Shown here in pieces: positions 1 to 7,718 of a DNA stretch of 64,000 bases. Origin of the DNA: Sphingobacteriales bacterium (GTDB lineage Bacteria; Bacteroidota; Bacteroidia; UKL13-3); contig JAJTEN010000001.1 of the NCBI GenBank assembly GCA_021298155.1, forward strand, positions 1 to 64,000. The letters run 5' to 3'. The stretch's first letter is position 1. Every line of letters starts with the position of its first letter. The notes under the pieces were generated by a model. That model was not told where the DNA came from. It did no database searches and saw nothing but the letters and a program-made list of their open reading frames with translations. The position numbers were made by a program, and so were the translations under genes.

Positions 1-206
1 CCCGCACAACCGCCATGTTCTTCATACATTTCATAGCCTGCCAATGCACCAATTTCTATTTGTGGTTTATCTGCATCTAATAAATAAGCAACTCTTTCAC
101 GGGCAAGCATTTTGCCTTTCTCTTTTTGTTTTGCAGCTGCTTTCGCTCCGCCGCCAGTATAAATTTTTGCTAATCGATCGTGTAATTGGGTTGTAAGATT
201 ATTCAT
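1..206 (-). CDS. Acyl-CoA carboxylase carboxyltransferase (beta) subunit, 5' end only
   Basis: Only the first 68 codons are present; the gene runs off the left edge. The N-terminus (MNNLTTQLHDRLAKIYTGGG, then an Ala/Lys-rich stretch and KMLARERVAYLLD) matches the start of the biotin-dependent carboxyltransferase beta subunits of propionyl-/methylcrotonyl-CoA carboxylases, which carry a conserved ..ARERI..LLD motif and then an acyl-CoA binding core. The ATG at 206 is the only sensible start. The visible end (GALAGYEMYEEHGGCAG) fits the next conserved block. Substrate (propionyl, methylcrotonyl or another acyl-CoA) cannot be told from this piece. It is transcribed away from the SRP RNA gene, with a 185-base gap between them. 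Confidence 0.8.
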   Translation of the reverse strand, partial: MNNLTTQLHDRLAKIYTGGGAKAAAKQKEKGKMLARERVAYLLDADKPQIEIGALAGYEMYEEHGGCA

Positions 207-355
207 ACTGCAATACCTGTTTTAGATATTGCAATTATAGGCAAAGAAAATGTCTAAATTTGAATTCTAACCTGAAAAAACTGATTCACAGAAAATGGTT
301 TATGGGACGGATTACGCGAATCACTTAAAACTTCTGCTTATCACTCAAAAATAAG

Positions 356-386
356 TTTGTATTAACTCAGAAAAAACCTACTTTTG
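356..386 (+). promoter_or_regulatory. Bacteroidota-type promoter of the SRP RNA gene
   Basis: TTTG at 356-359 and TACTTTTG at 379-386 are separated by 19 bases, an exact match to the Bacteroidota housekeeping consensus (TTTG, 19-21 bases, TAnnTTTG). The first base of the SRP RNA terminal helix (392) is 6 bases after the last G of the -7 box, so the transcription start can be placed well. Confidence 0.85.
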
Positions 387-391
387 CGCTC

Positions 392-486
392 GGGTGAGCC
401 CTGTACGATCAGCTCCCTCTAATCCCCCAGGACAGGAATGTAGCAAGGGCGTGAGGTTGTAGCGGTGCGATGCAGTAAGCTTGCCC
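392..486 (+). ncRNA. ffs: Signal recognition particle RNA (small bacterial 4.5S type)
   Basis: A roughly 95-nt RNA whose ends pair (GGGTGAGC 392-399 with GCTTGCCC 479-486). In the middle is the conserved SRP apical hairpin region, CCAGGACAGGAATGTAGCAA at 427-446, containing the GGAA-type tetraloop and the asymmetric loop that bind the Ffh M domain. The length fits the small, Alu-less SRP RNA of Gram-negative bacteria. A T-run (487-493) directly follows the terminal helix and probably ends transcription. The upstream promoter is near perfect. The RNA works with Ffh and FtsY in co-translational targeting to the inner membrane. Confidence 0.9.
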
Positions 487-497
487 TTTTTTTATGC

Positions 498-827
498 CTA
501 TAACTTAGGGTTTTCTAAATGACGCGTGCCGTCTCTATTGGTTTTTTTAGCCATATTTTGTTCAAAGGCTTCAGTTAAATCTATTCCTGTTTGATTAGCC
601 AAACAAATTAATACCCAGAGTACATCAGCCATTTCATCGGCCAAGTTTACTGTTTCATCTGATTTTTTGTACGACTGCTCGCCATATTTTCGCGCCATTA
701 TGCGTGCTACTTCGCCCACTTCTTCCATTAAAATGGCGGTATTGGTAAGCTCGTTAAAATATCTAACGCCAATGCTCTGTATCCATTGGTCTACTTGCTT
801 CTGCGCTTCTTCTATTGTTAAACTCAT
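498..827 (-). CDS. MazG-like nucleotide pyrophosphohydrolase
   Basis: A 109-aa all-alpha NTP-PPase. The metal-binding acidic residues are visible as E35-E36-x2-E39 (MEEVGEV) and E65-x2-D68 (DEMADVLW), the signature of the MazG/dUTPase-like fold. Single-domain members hydrolyse non-canonical or excess (d)NTPs to the monophosphate and pyrophosphate; the substrate here is unknown. An upstream in-frame start (851) exists, but the ATG at 827 overlaps the dtd stop in an ATGA arrangement and leaves the usual MazG N-terminus, so I chose it. It is the last gene of rsgA-dtd-mazG. Its stop lies 12 bases from the end of the convergent SRP RNA gene. Confidence 0.85.
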   Translation of the reverse strand: MSLTIEEAQKQVDQWIQSIGVRYFNELTNTAILMEEVGEVARIMARKYGEQSYKKSDETVNLADEMADVLWVLICLANQTGIDLTEAFEQNMAKKTNRDGTRHLENPKL

Positions 828-1276
828 TGCTTGTTTTTTGTGTCTATCCAAATACTAACTGGGCCATCATTAATTAACTTTACTTGCATGTTGGCCCCAA
901 ATTGCCCGCATTGTATGGGCTTGCCCAAATCTTTTGCTAATTGTTCTTTAAATTGTTCGTATACAGGAATAGCAATTGTGGGTTTAGCTGCCTGAATAAA
1001 GGAGGGTCGATTCCCTTTTTTCGTTTCGGCATGCAAGGTAAATTGGCTAATCACCAAAATATCGCCGCCTACCTCTTTTACAGATACATTCATTAATCCT
1101 TGTTCATCATTAAATATTCTCAACTGACAAATTTTATTAGATAGCCAAATGATATCTGTTTCATTATCCGATTCTTCTATGCCAACCAAGATAAGTAAGC
1201 CCTTTTGGATCGAACCAATGGTTTTTTTATCTACCTGAACCGATGCCTCTGAAACCCTTTGTAACAATACCCGCAT
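824..1276 (-). CDS. dtd: D-aminoacyl-tRNA deacylase
   Basis: A 150-aa full-length DTD. It begins MRVLLQRVSEASVQVD, contains the active-site SQFTL motif and, near the C-terminus, the GP motif (NDGPVSIW) that supplies the cross-subunit Gly-cisPro chirality filter. The enzyme hydrolyses D-amino acids (and misacylated glycine) from tRNA in the cytoplasm. It lies 9 bases downstream of rsgA and overlaps mazG by 4 bases, so the three genes are probably translated as one operon of housekeeping functions. Confidence 0.95.
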   Translation of the reverse strand: MRVLLQRVSEASVQVDKKTIGSIQKGLLILVGIEESDNETDIIWLSNKICQLRIFNDEQGLMNVSVKEVGGDILVISQFTLHAETKKGNRPSFIQAAKPTIAIPVYEQFKEQLAKDLGKPIQCGQFGANMQVKLINDGPVSIWIDTKNKQ

Positions 1277-1285
1277 AATTTTTCC

Positions 1286-2206
1286 TTACTCGTAAATATC
1301 TTCTTTGCTCATAATACTTAAGTAACTACTAAAGCGTTCTATGCTAATTTTACCTTCTTTTACTGCATCTTGAACAGCGCATTCTGGCTCGTTAATATGT
1401 TTGCAATTGTTAAATTTACAATGCCCAATAAAAGGCTGCATTTCCTTGAAATAGTGACTTATTTCAGCATCCTCAAAATCTACTAAGCCAAATTCTCTAA
1501 TACCGGGTGTATCTACTATATAACCACCAAAACTTAATGGGTGCATTTCTGCAAAGGTAGTGGTATGCTGCCCTTTTAAAGAGTAACTAGAAATAGCCGT
1601 TGTTTTTAGGTCTAAGTTAGGTTCTATATGGTTTAATAAGGTAGACTTTCCAACACCTGAATGCCCACTTAGGAGCGATATTTTATTTTTTAATAATGCC
1701 GTTAATGCCTCAATTCCCGCGCCTGTTACCGTTGAGGTTTTGAGGCATGTATAGCCAATTTTTTGGTAGCGCTGAATAGTTTCATCCACCATATCTTCCC
1801 ATTCGCCTTGCATTAAATCAATTTTGTTAAATACCAAAATTGCCGGAATATGATAGGCTTCTGCACTCACTAAAAATCTATCTATAAAACCCAATGAAGT
1901 TTTTGGAAAGGCAAGGGTAATAATTAATAAACTTTGATCGAGATTACTTGCTATAATATGGGTTTGCTTACTCATATTATTTGCCTTTCTAATAATGTGA
2001 TTTTTCCTGTCGTAAAGCTTATGTATTACGCCATTTTCAGATTCTGTTTCTAGCTCAAATTCAACTTGGTCGCCAACAGTAATGGGATTTGTATGTTTAA
2101 TGCCATTTAACCTAAACTTACCTTTTAATCTACACGCATGTATTTTTCCGGTTTCGGTTCGAACCAAATACCAAGATCCCGTAGATTTTATGACTTTACC
2201 TTCCAT
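1286..2206 (-). CDS. rsgA: Small ribosomal subunit biogenesis GTPase RsgA
   Basis: A 306-aa circularly permuted GTPase. Order: OB fold (about 1-75), G4 NKID at 127-130, G1 P-loop GHSGVGKS at 181-188, G3 DTPG at 232-235, then a C-terminal zinc site (Cys263, Cys268, His270, Cys276). RsgA checks late 30S maturation and hydrolyses GTP on the 30S particle. A longer reading starts at a TTG (2221), but the ATG at 2206 gives the normal family start (MEGKVIKSTGSWYLV), so I use it. First gene of the rsgA-dtd-mazG group. I see no clear promoter directly upstream. Confidence 0.95.
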   Translation of the reverse strand: MEGKVIKSTGSWYLVRTETGKIHACRLKGKFRLNGIKHTNPITVGDQVEFELETESENGVIHKLYDRKNHIIRKANNMSKQTHIIASNLDQSLLIITLAFPKTSLGFIDRFLVSAEAYHIPAILVFNKIDLMQGEWEDMVDETIQRYQKIGYTCLKTSTVTGAGIEALTALLKNKISLLSGHSGVGKSTLLNHIEPNLDLKTTAISSYSLKGQHTTTFAEMHPLSFGGYIVDTPGIREFGLVDFEDAEISHYFKEMQPFIGHCKFNNCKHINEPECAVQDAVKEGKISIERFSSYLSIMSKEDIYE

Positions 2207-2251
2207 GAATATTGGCTGCAATTTATTGATTTAATTTCAATTTAGATTTTT

Positions 2252-3154
2252 TTACTTTCTACCTCTTGGGTGAAATTGTAAAACAGTATCATGCAAATAG
2301 GCCCTGTCTAAATGCGTATAAATTTCAGTTGTAGTAATGCTTTCGTGTCCTAACATTTGTTGCACTGCCCTTAAATCTGCACCTGCCTCCACTAGGCTGG
2401 TGGCAAAGGAATGACGCAGGGTATGCGGACTAATATCTTTTTTCAATCCGGCTGCTGCGGCTAAATCTTTTAGTATGTAAAATATCATTTGCCGACTCAA
2501 TTTGCCGCCCCTTCGGTTCAAAAAAAGGATATCATTGCAGCCTGGTTTGGGGTTTTGGTGGAACCTAATGTCTTTTAAATAGATATTGATTAGCCCTAAA
2601 GCCGAATCACTTATGGGTACCAATCTTTCTTTGTTTCCTTTGCCGGTAATTTTCACATAATCATCTTGAAAGGAGATGTGAGAAATTTTTAAATCATTGG
2701 TTTCACTTACACGCAAACCACATGAAAACATGGTTTCAATGATAACTTTATTCCTAAATCCTTCAGGTGAACTTTGGTTAATGCAAGCAATCATGGCATC
2801 TATTTCATGAACCTCTAAAACATCTGGTAGTTTCCTACTTAGTTTGGGTGCTTCGAGTAATTCGGCTGGACTCTGTTTAATTTCATCTTCTAATAGGAGG
2901 TAATGGAAGAAAGATTTGATTCCAGAGATTATTCTGGCCTGACTATTTGCAGCTAAACCTAAGTTGTTTAGGTAGGCTATGAAAAGGCGTAGGTGACTTA
3001 ACTTTATTTGGGTAGGAGATATGCTTGAATGGTCTATTTGTAGAAATTGGGCAAGTTTTTCAACGTCATGCAGGTAGGCTTCAAGCGAATTAGCTGCCAG
3101 CGATTTTTCTAATTGCAGATATAATTTGAACCCATTGATATACGCTTTCCACAT
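2252..3154 (-). CDS. xerD: Tyrosine recombinase XerD-like
   Basis: A 300-aa integrase. The N-terminal SAM-like core-binding domain (about 1-90) contains LEKSLAANSLEAYLHDVEKL. The catalytic domain carries the full R-K-H-R-H-Y set: Arg in CGLRVSE, Lys in GKGNKERLVP, HTLRH, GHES and the nucleophilic Tyr in EIYTHLD. It resolves chromosome dimers at dif with a partner XerC. The open frame continues upstream to 3307 through a terminator hairpin, which cannot be coding. ATG candidates are 3166 and 3154. I prefer 3154 (MWKAYINGFKLYLQLE) because a TAnnTTTG box covers 3160-3167 and would start RNA at about 3154. Confidence 0.9.
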   Translation of the reverse strand: MWKAYINGFKLYLQLEKSLAANSLEAYLHDVEKLAQFLQIDHSSISPTQIKLSHLRLFIAYLNNLGLAANSQARIISGIKSFFHYLLLEDEIKQSPAELLEAPKLSRKLPDVLEVHEIDAMIACINQSSPEGFRNKVIIETMFSCGLRVSETNDLKISHISFQDDYVKITGKGNKERLVPISDSALGLINIYLKDIRFHQNPKPGCNDILFLNRRGGKLSRQMIFYILKDLAAAAGLKKDISPHTLRHSFATSLVEAGADLRAVQQMLGHESITTTEIYTHLDRAYLHDTVLQFHPRGRK

Positions 3155-3159
3155 AGGTT

Positions 3160-3167
3160 CAAACATA
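3160..3167 (-). promoter_or_regulatory. Candidate -7 box for xerD (leaderless)
   Basis: On the minus strand the sequence is TATGTTTG, a full match to TAnnTTTG. The last G (3160) is 6 bases before the ATG at 3154, the same distance as from the SRP -7 box to the RNA start. No TTTG is found at the -33 distance, which falls inside the terminator stem, so this is a half-supported promoter. Confidence 0.4.
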
Positions 3168-3203
3168 AAAAAAAAGACCGACTCTTTTGGAGTCGGTCTT
3201 TTT
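3167..3203 (-). terminator. Rho-independent terminator after the broken lipoprotein gene
   Basis: A perfect 14-bp stem (3171-3184 with 3190-3203, core GACCGACTC/GAGTCGGTC) and a 5-base loop, flanked by A/T runs on both sides, so it could act in both directions. On the minus strand the U-tract (3175-3167) abuts the first xerD ATG candidate at 3166. Confidence 0.9.
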
Positions 3204-3225
3204 AATATTTCGTCTAACTGAAAAA

Positions 3226-3710
3226 TTAGTTTAATTTTATAGTTGTACTGTTGTTGATGGTGTATTGAGTTCCAGATTTTTTCCAAACAATAACCATGAT
3301 TGAACAATTTTCTTTTTTGAAAGTAGGCTGAATAAAGAAATTCATTGTTTGCTCAAAAGTTTGGTCTTTTTTAGGTGCAGTTGCAAAAACTTCTCCTAAA
3401 ATTTTATCGCCAAATTTAGCGCGCAATACATCATGGTGAATGTTCTTTTCAACACTTGCATCAGAAACTTGAGTATGGTTTAATTTGCCTTCTAATAAAT
3501 AACCACCAATAGTATACTCATCCGTTGCATCAGCAAAGAATTTACCGTTTACTTTTAGCGTAATTAAACCATCATTGTTATCTGTAGCAGTTAATAAGAA
3601 ATTAGCTTTAGCAGTTTTAGCAATCTGCCAGTGTCGTCTTTTGAACAACTAACTACTGTGAATGATAAACCAATTAAAATGGCTAATGAACTTTTGAATA
3701 AGTGCTTCAT
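3226..3710 (-). pseudogene. Lipoprotein of unknown function interrupted by a frameshift
   Basis: The ATG at 3710 opens a lipoprotein signal peptide (MKHLFKSSLAILIGLSFTVV, then SC at residue 22 and SKDD), but this frame stops at 3591-3593 after 39 codons. The remaining ~133 codons lie in the -1 frame, starting around the Trp codon at 3630-3628 (WQIAKTAKANFLLTATDN) and ending TTIKLN. One base appears to be missing at about 3630-3635, between the codons for SKDD and WQI. The joined protein would be about 160 aa: a secreted lipoprotein with an acidic post-Cys stretch like surface-export signals in this phylum, and a compact beta-rich body. I do not recognise the family. It may be a true pseudogene, a phase-variable gene or an assembly error. 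Confidence 0.7.
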
Positions 3711-3817
3711 TGTTTTATGTGTTTTGTTTTGTGTTTTACTTACGAAAAACAAATATTAGAAAAAAATTGAGAAAACAAAAGGAAATTTTTAAGAATAGGA
3801 GTCAACTGAAATAAATT

Positions 3818-4672
3818 TTACTTTTCCACTCTCATACTGAGGTCTATGCTCTTGGCAGAATGGGTTAGTGCCCCTACCGAAATAAAATCAACTCCGCTTG
3901 CTGCATAAGCCTGTATATTATCTAGGGTAATGCCACCGCTTGCCTCGGTTTCGTATTTTTTATTAATAAGTAAAACAGCTTCTGTTAATAATTCTGGCGA
4001 AAAATTATCTAACATAATGCGATTTATTTTTCCATATGCCAGCACTTGTTTCACTTCATCCAAATTTCTTGTTTCTATTTCAATCGGTAGGTTTAAACCT
4101 TTAAATTGTAAATATTGCTGCGTTTTTTCTATGGCTTGAGCAATTCCACCCGCAAAATCAATGTGATTATCTTTTAACATAATCATATCATACAAACCCA
4201 ATCTATGGTTCTTACAGCCGCCCAATTGCACAGCCCATTTTTCAAGTAAGCGCATACCAGGCGTGGTTTTGCGTGTATCTAAAACAGTTGTATGATAGTT
4301 TTCTAATAACTTACTTATTACATAACTTTGTGTAGCAATGCCACTCAATCTTTGCATAAAGTTCAAAACCAAACGCTCTGCTGTTAATATACTAATATCT
4401 GAACCTAAAACTTCAAAAACGCGATCCCCAATTTCAATATGATCGCCGTCTTGTTTTAAGGGGATAAATTGCAGTTTTGGGTCGATACGTTTAAAAATAT
4501 ATGCGGCTAGCTCTATACCCGCTAATTTTCCATCTTGCTTGGCAATGCAATAGGCTTTCCCAATTTTATCTGATTGTATACATGCCATTGAGCTGTGGTC
4601 TCCACTACCCACATCTTCTCTTATGGCAATTTCAATAAGTTCTTTTATGTCTTTGTGTTGTAAAAGTTCCAT
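3818..4672 (-). CDS. nadC: Nicotinate-nucleotide pyrophosphorylase (carboxylating)
   Basis: A 284-aa quinolinate phosphoribosyltransferase. Family motifs are in place: REDVGSGDHS at the start, then LVLNFMQRLSGIAT, the phosphate/quinolinate site around LDTRKTTPGMR, KNHRLGLYD and KDNHI, and a barrel end with EASGGITLDNI. It converts quinolinate and PRPP to nicotinate mononucleotide, CO2 and PPi in de novo NAD synthesis. Its ATG lies 4 bases after the hutH stop, so it is the third gene of hisS-hutH-nadC. No nadA or nadB is nearby; nadK is in this window at 55.9 kb but in another operon. Confidence 0.95.
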   Translation of the reverse strand: MELLQHKDIKELIEIAIREDVGSGDHSSMACIQSDKIGKAYCIAKQDGKLAGIELAAYIFKRIDPKLQFIPLKQDGDHIEIGDRVFEVLGSDISILTAERLVLNFMQRLSGIATQSYVISKLLENYHTTVLDTRKTTPGMRLLEKWAVQLGGCKNHRLGLYDMIMLKDNHIDFAGGIAQAIEKTQQYLQFKGLNLPIEIETRNLDEVKQVLAYGKINRIMLDNFSPELLTEAVLLINKKYETEASGGITLDNIQAYAASGVDFISVGALTHSAKSIDLSMRVEK

Positions 4673-4676
4673 GTTT

Positions 4677-6218
4677 TTAACGACTGATAGAAATCAAACT
4701 TTGCATATCAAAGTTGAGTTTTTTGTGGCTAATAAAATCTTTGGTTATTTGTATGTCGGTATACAAATACCTATCATTTTCTAATCTTGGCACTAAGCTA
4801 CGGTATTCTTTTAGCACCTCTTCAATTTGGTTTGAACTTTTTAAGGGCCTCCGATACTCTAATGCCTGTGCAGCATTCATGTATTCTATTGCCAATACTG
4901 TTTCTATATTTTTACAAACTTTTAATAATTTGGTAGCTGCATTTGCGCCCATACTCACATGGTCTTCTTGTCCGTTACTACTTACGATACTATCTACACT
5001 AGCCGGACTACAAAGTTGTTTGTTCTGGCTTACAATACTTGCAGCGGTATATTGCGGAATCATAAATCCAGAGTTTAAACCTGGATTGTCTGTTAAAAAT
5101 GGAGGTAAGCCTCTACTTCCAGAAATGAGCTGATAGGTTCTACGTTCAGAAATATTTCCAAGTTCAGATAAGGCAATGGCCCAAAAATCAAATGCCAATG
5201 CCAAAGGTTGTCCGTGAAAATTACCACCCGAAATAATGATATCTAGTTCTGGGAAGATATTAGGATTGTCTGTAACTGAATTAATCTCCATGCTTATAAC
5301 CCGCTGGAAATAGATAAATGCATCTATTGTTGCCCCATGAACCTGAGGAATACATCTAAAAGAATATGGGTCTTGTACCTGCTTTTTAGGTGCTGAGGCA
5401 ATCTCACTATTGCTTAATAATTCTCTAATTAATTGGGCAGAAGTTATTTGTCCAACATGCGGTCTAATTTGATGCAACGCCGGGTGAAATGGTTCTTGTC
5501 TACAATCGAAGGCATCTAAAGAATTTGCAGCAATAAAATGACTCCAATTTAGCATGTGTTCAGATTTTATCCAAACATATGCACCAATTGCGGCCATAAA
5601 CTGCGTGCCATTAATTAAGGCTAATCCCTCTTTAGATTGCAATTGTATGGGTTCCCATTGATGTATTTTTAATACATCCGAGGCTTCCAATATCTCAAAT
5701 GTTTCTCCATTCTTTTGCTTAATCCAAACTTTTCCCTCGCCAATGAGCGGTAAACATAAGTGTGCCAGTGGGGCTAAATCTCCACTCGCGCCAAGAGAGC
5801 CTTGCTCATACACCACAGGTAAAATATCGGAATTAAAAAAATCTACCAATCTTTGAACCGTTTCCAAACTTACCCCGCTATTGCCTAAAGCCAATGATTG
5901 AACCTTTAGGAGCAGCATTATTTTTACAATTTCTAAATCTATCGTTTCGCCAGCCCCACATGCATGGGAGCGTAATAAGTTCTCTTGTAAGGTGCTTAAT
6001 TCATCTGATTCAACTACGGTATTACAGAGTGAACCAAAGCCCGTATTTATGCCATAAATGGGGGCGCCTCCCTCGGCCATTTTATTATTTAAATAGGTTC
6101 TACATCTTAAAATATCGCTTTTAACTTTAGCAGATAATTCAATTTTATGGTTCGAAAGAATGATGTTTTTAAGTTGGGTTAAACTTAATGTATTGTCAAT
6201 TGAAAAAATGGTATTCAT
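4677..6218 (-). CDS. hutH: Histidine ammonia-lyase
   Basis: A 513-aa lyase with the MIO-forming triad Ala144-Ser145-Gly146 in GSLGASGDLAPL. The substrate-selectivity position reads Ser84-His85 (LLRSHACG), as in histidine lyases and unlike tyrosine or phenylalanine lyases. It removes ammonia from L-histidine to give urocanate. The active-site loop YGINTGFG is intact at 55-62. It overlaps the hisS stop by one base (TAATG) and is followed 4 bases later by nadC. None of hutU, hutI or hutG is adjacent, so the rest of the histidine pathway must be elsewhere or absent. Confidence 0.93.
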   Translation of the reverse strand: MNTIFSIDNTLSLTQLKNIILSNHKIELSAKVKSDILRCRTYLNNKMAEGGAPIYGINTGFGSLCNTVVESDELSTLQENLLRSHACGAGETIDLEIVKIMLLLKVQSLALGNSGVSLETVQRLVDFFNSDILPVVYEQGSLGASGDLAPLAHLCLPLIGEGKVWIKQKNGETFEILEASDVLKIHQWEPIQLQSKEGLALINGTQFMAAIGAYVWIKSEHMLNWSHFIAANSLDAFDCRQEPFHPALHQIRPHVGQITSAQLIRELLSNSEIASAPKKQVQDPYSFRCIPQVHGATIDAFIYFQRVISMEINSVTDNPNIFPELDIIISGGNFHGQPLALAFDFWAIALSELGNISERRTYQLISGSRGLPPFLTDNPGLNSGFMIPQYTAASIVSQNKQLCSPASVDSIVSSNGQEDHVSMGANAATKLLKVCKNIETVLAIEYMNAAQALEYRRPLKSSNQIEEVLKEYRSLVPRLENDRYLYTDIQITKDFISHKKLNFDMQSLISISR

Positions 6219-7645
6219 TATTGAAGTAAATTGATCATTGAAGTAATATCCATTGGGTATTGCTCGCCGCTGAATAGGTTCTTAACTTGTAAAGTATTGC
6301 TGTTTAATTCTGTTTCGCCAATGATACAGGCATAGCCTATCTCAAGTTTATTTGCATAGTCTAGTTGCTTGCCAATTTTTTTAGTTATATCAGGGAAAAC
6401 TTCCGCAGCAATACCCTGGTTCCGGAGCTCTGCGCAAAGAGAAATTGCTTTTAGTTGAGTAGCTTCGTCAAAATAGCAAAACAAGATTTTAGTATCATTG
6501 GTTCTAAGGTTTACTGGAAATAATTTTTGTTCTTCCAGTACATCATAAATTCTATCTAATCCAAATGAAATTCCTACGCCAGATATGCCTGGCATGCCAA
6601 AAATCCCTGTTAGGTTGTCATATCTTCCTCCGCCTCCAATGCTCGCTTTAAAGTTACCAATATTTGCTTGAACTTCTACAATTGCTCCTGTATAATAACT
6701 TAAACCGCGTGCTAAAGTAAAGTTGTATTCAATGGTATTAATAGGTGATAATAATTGGATATATTCTTGTAGTTTTTTTAGTTCCAAAATACCTAATTTC
6801 CCTTCTTCAATTTGCCCCAGCATGTCTTCAGCCGCAGCAATAGGGTCGGCTGCTTTACTTAGGTTTAAGAAGCGTAAAATGGTGGCAATTTGTTCTGAAC
6901 TTAAACCAGTTTGAGCCAATATATCTGAAACCCCTTGTTGGCCAATTTTATCTAATTTGTCAATGGCAACAGTAATGGCAATAAAATGTTCTTCTGCTTG
7001 AATATATGTGGCTAAGGCACTTAATAACTTCCGATTGTTGATTTTGATGATCACAGGTAGAGAAAGTTTGTCAAAAACTTCATCATACATTTTAATTAAC
7101 TCGGCTTCATTTAAAATACTTTCGCTGCCTATTATATCTGCATCGCATTGCCAAAATTCGCGGTACCGGCCTTTTTGAGGTTTATCTGCACGCCAAACAG
7201 GTTGCATTTGATATCGCTTAAAAGGAAATGTTATGCTATTTCTATTCATTGTTACATATCGCGCAAAGGGCACTGTTAAATCATAACGCAATCCTTTTTC
7301 GGCAATAAATGGCAAGCTTTTTTTAGCATCTAAATGTTCAATACTGTTGTCAAATGAAGGTAAAATGGTTTTATCCAATTCCTCATGTCCCATCGCCTGT
7401 GCTTGATGCGCGGCAAGTTTCTTGAAGTAATCTCCCGAATTTAAAATTTTATACAGCAATTGATCCCCTTCATCGCCATATTTCCCGCTGAGGGTGTTTA
7501 ACTGCTCCATGGCAGGCGTTTCCAATGGCATAAAGCCATATTTCTTAAAAACTGCCTCAATAGTGTGCAGTATATATTTTCTTTGCTGAACCACAAGCGG
7601 TCCGAAATCTCGCGTGCCTTGCGGTAAGTTTGGTTTTTGAGACAT
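6218..7645 (-). CDS. hisS: Histidyl-tRNA synthetase
   Basis: A 475-aa class II synthetase. It has the N-terminal LPQGTRDFGP, motif 1/2 region (LRYDLTVPFARYV, FKRYQMQPVWRADKP, then GRYREFWQCDADI), the histidine-specific RGLSYYTGAIVE, motif 3 (SGVGISFGLDRIYDVL) and a C-terminal anticodon-binding domain. It charges tRNA-His in the cytoplasm. The open frame can start at 7657, but that ATG lies within the -7 promoter box; the ATG at 7645 gives MSQKPNLPQGTRD and is better. First gene of the hisS-hutH-nadC operon, coupling His-tRNA charging with a His-degrading enzyme. Confidence 0.95.
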   Translation of the reverse strand: MSQKPNLPQGTRDFGPLVVQQRKYILHTIEAVFKKYGFMPLETPAMEQLNTLSGKYGDEGDQLLYKILNSGDYFKKLAAHQAQAMGHEELDKTILPSFDNSIEHLDAKKSLPFIAEKGLRYDLTVPFARYVTMNRNSITFPFKRYQMQPVWRADKPQKGRYREFWQCDADIIGSESILNEAELIKMYDEVFDKLSLPVIIKINNRKLLSALATYIQAEEHFIAITVAIDKLDKIGQQGVSDILAQTGLSSEQIATILRFLNLSKAADPIAAAEDMLGQIEEGKLGILELKKLQEYIQLLSPINTIEYNFTLARGLSYYTGAIVEVQANIGNFKASIGGGGRYDNLTGIFGMPGISGVGISFGLDRIYDVLEEQKLFPVNLRTNDTKILFCYFDEATQLKAISLCAELRNQGIAAEVFPDITKKIGKQLDYANKLEIGYACIIGETELNSNTLQVKNLFSGEQYPMDITSMINLLQ

Positions 7646-7654
7646 AACTATTGG

Positions 7655-7686
7655 CAAATATAGCTTTTGTAATCAAACTCTATAAA
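7655..7686 (-). promoter_or_regulatory. Candidate promoter of hisS-hutH-nadC
   Basis: On the minus strand TATATTTG (7662-7655) is a full TAnnTTTG match, with TTTA (7686-7683) 20 bases further upstream as a -33-like element. By the SRP ruler, RNA would begin near 7649, four bases before the ATG at 7645, implying an extremely short leader. Confidence 0.5.
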
Positions 7687-7718
7687 CATGCCAAAAGATA
7701 TTCCAATTTTACCAGTAT

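Noticed and set aside
2156-2165. The palindrome GGTTCGAACC occurs at 2156, 17235 and 26992, and GAACC(T/A)A-like words recur through the window.
   Set aside because: All copies lie inside coding regions at unrelated codons, and a rough base-composition estimate gives a similar number by chance; no spacing pattern was seen.
3155-3307. N-terminal extension of xerD up to 3307.
   Set aside because: It would be translated through a perfect terminator hairpin and the end of the neighbouring gene.
3750-3780. Possible promoter upstream of the broken lipoprotein gene (TAATATTTG with TTTG about 17 bases away, minus strand).
   Set aside because: The -7 box has a three-base instead of two-base gap and the spacing is short; in such AT-rich DNA this is weak.
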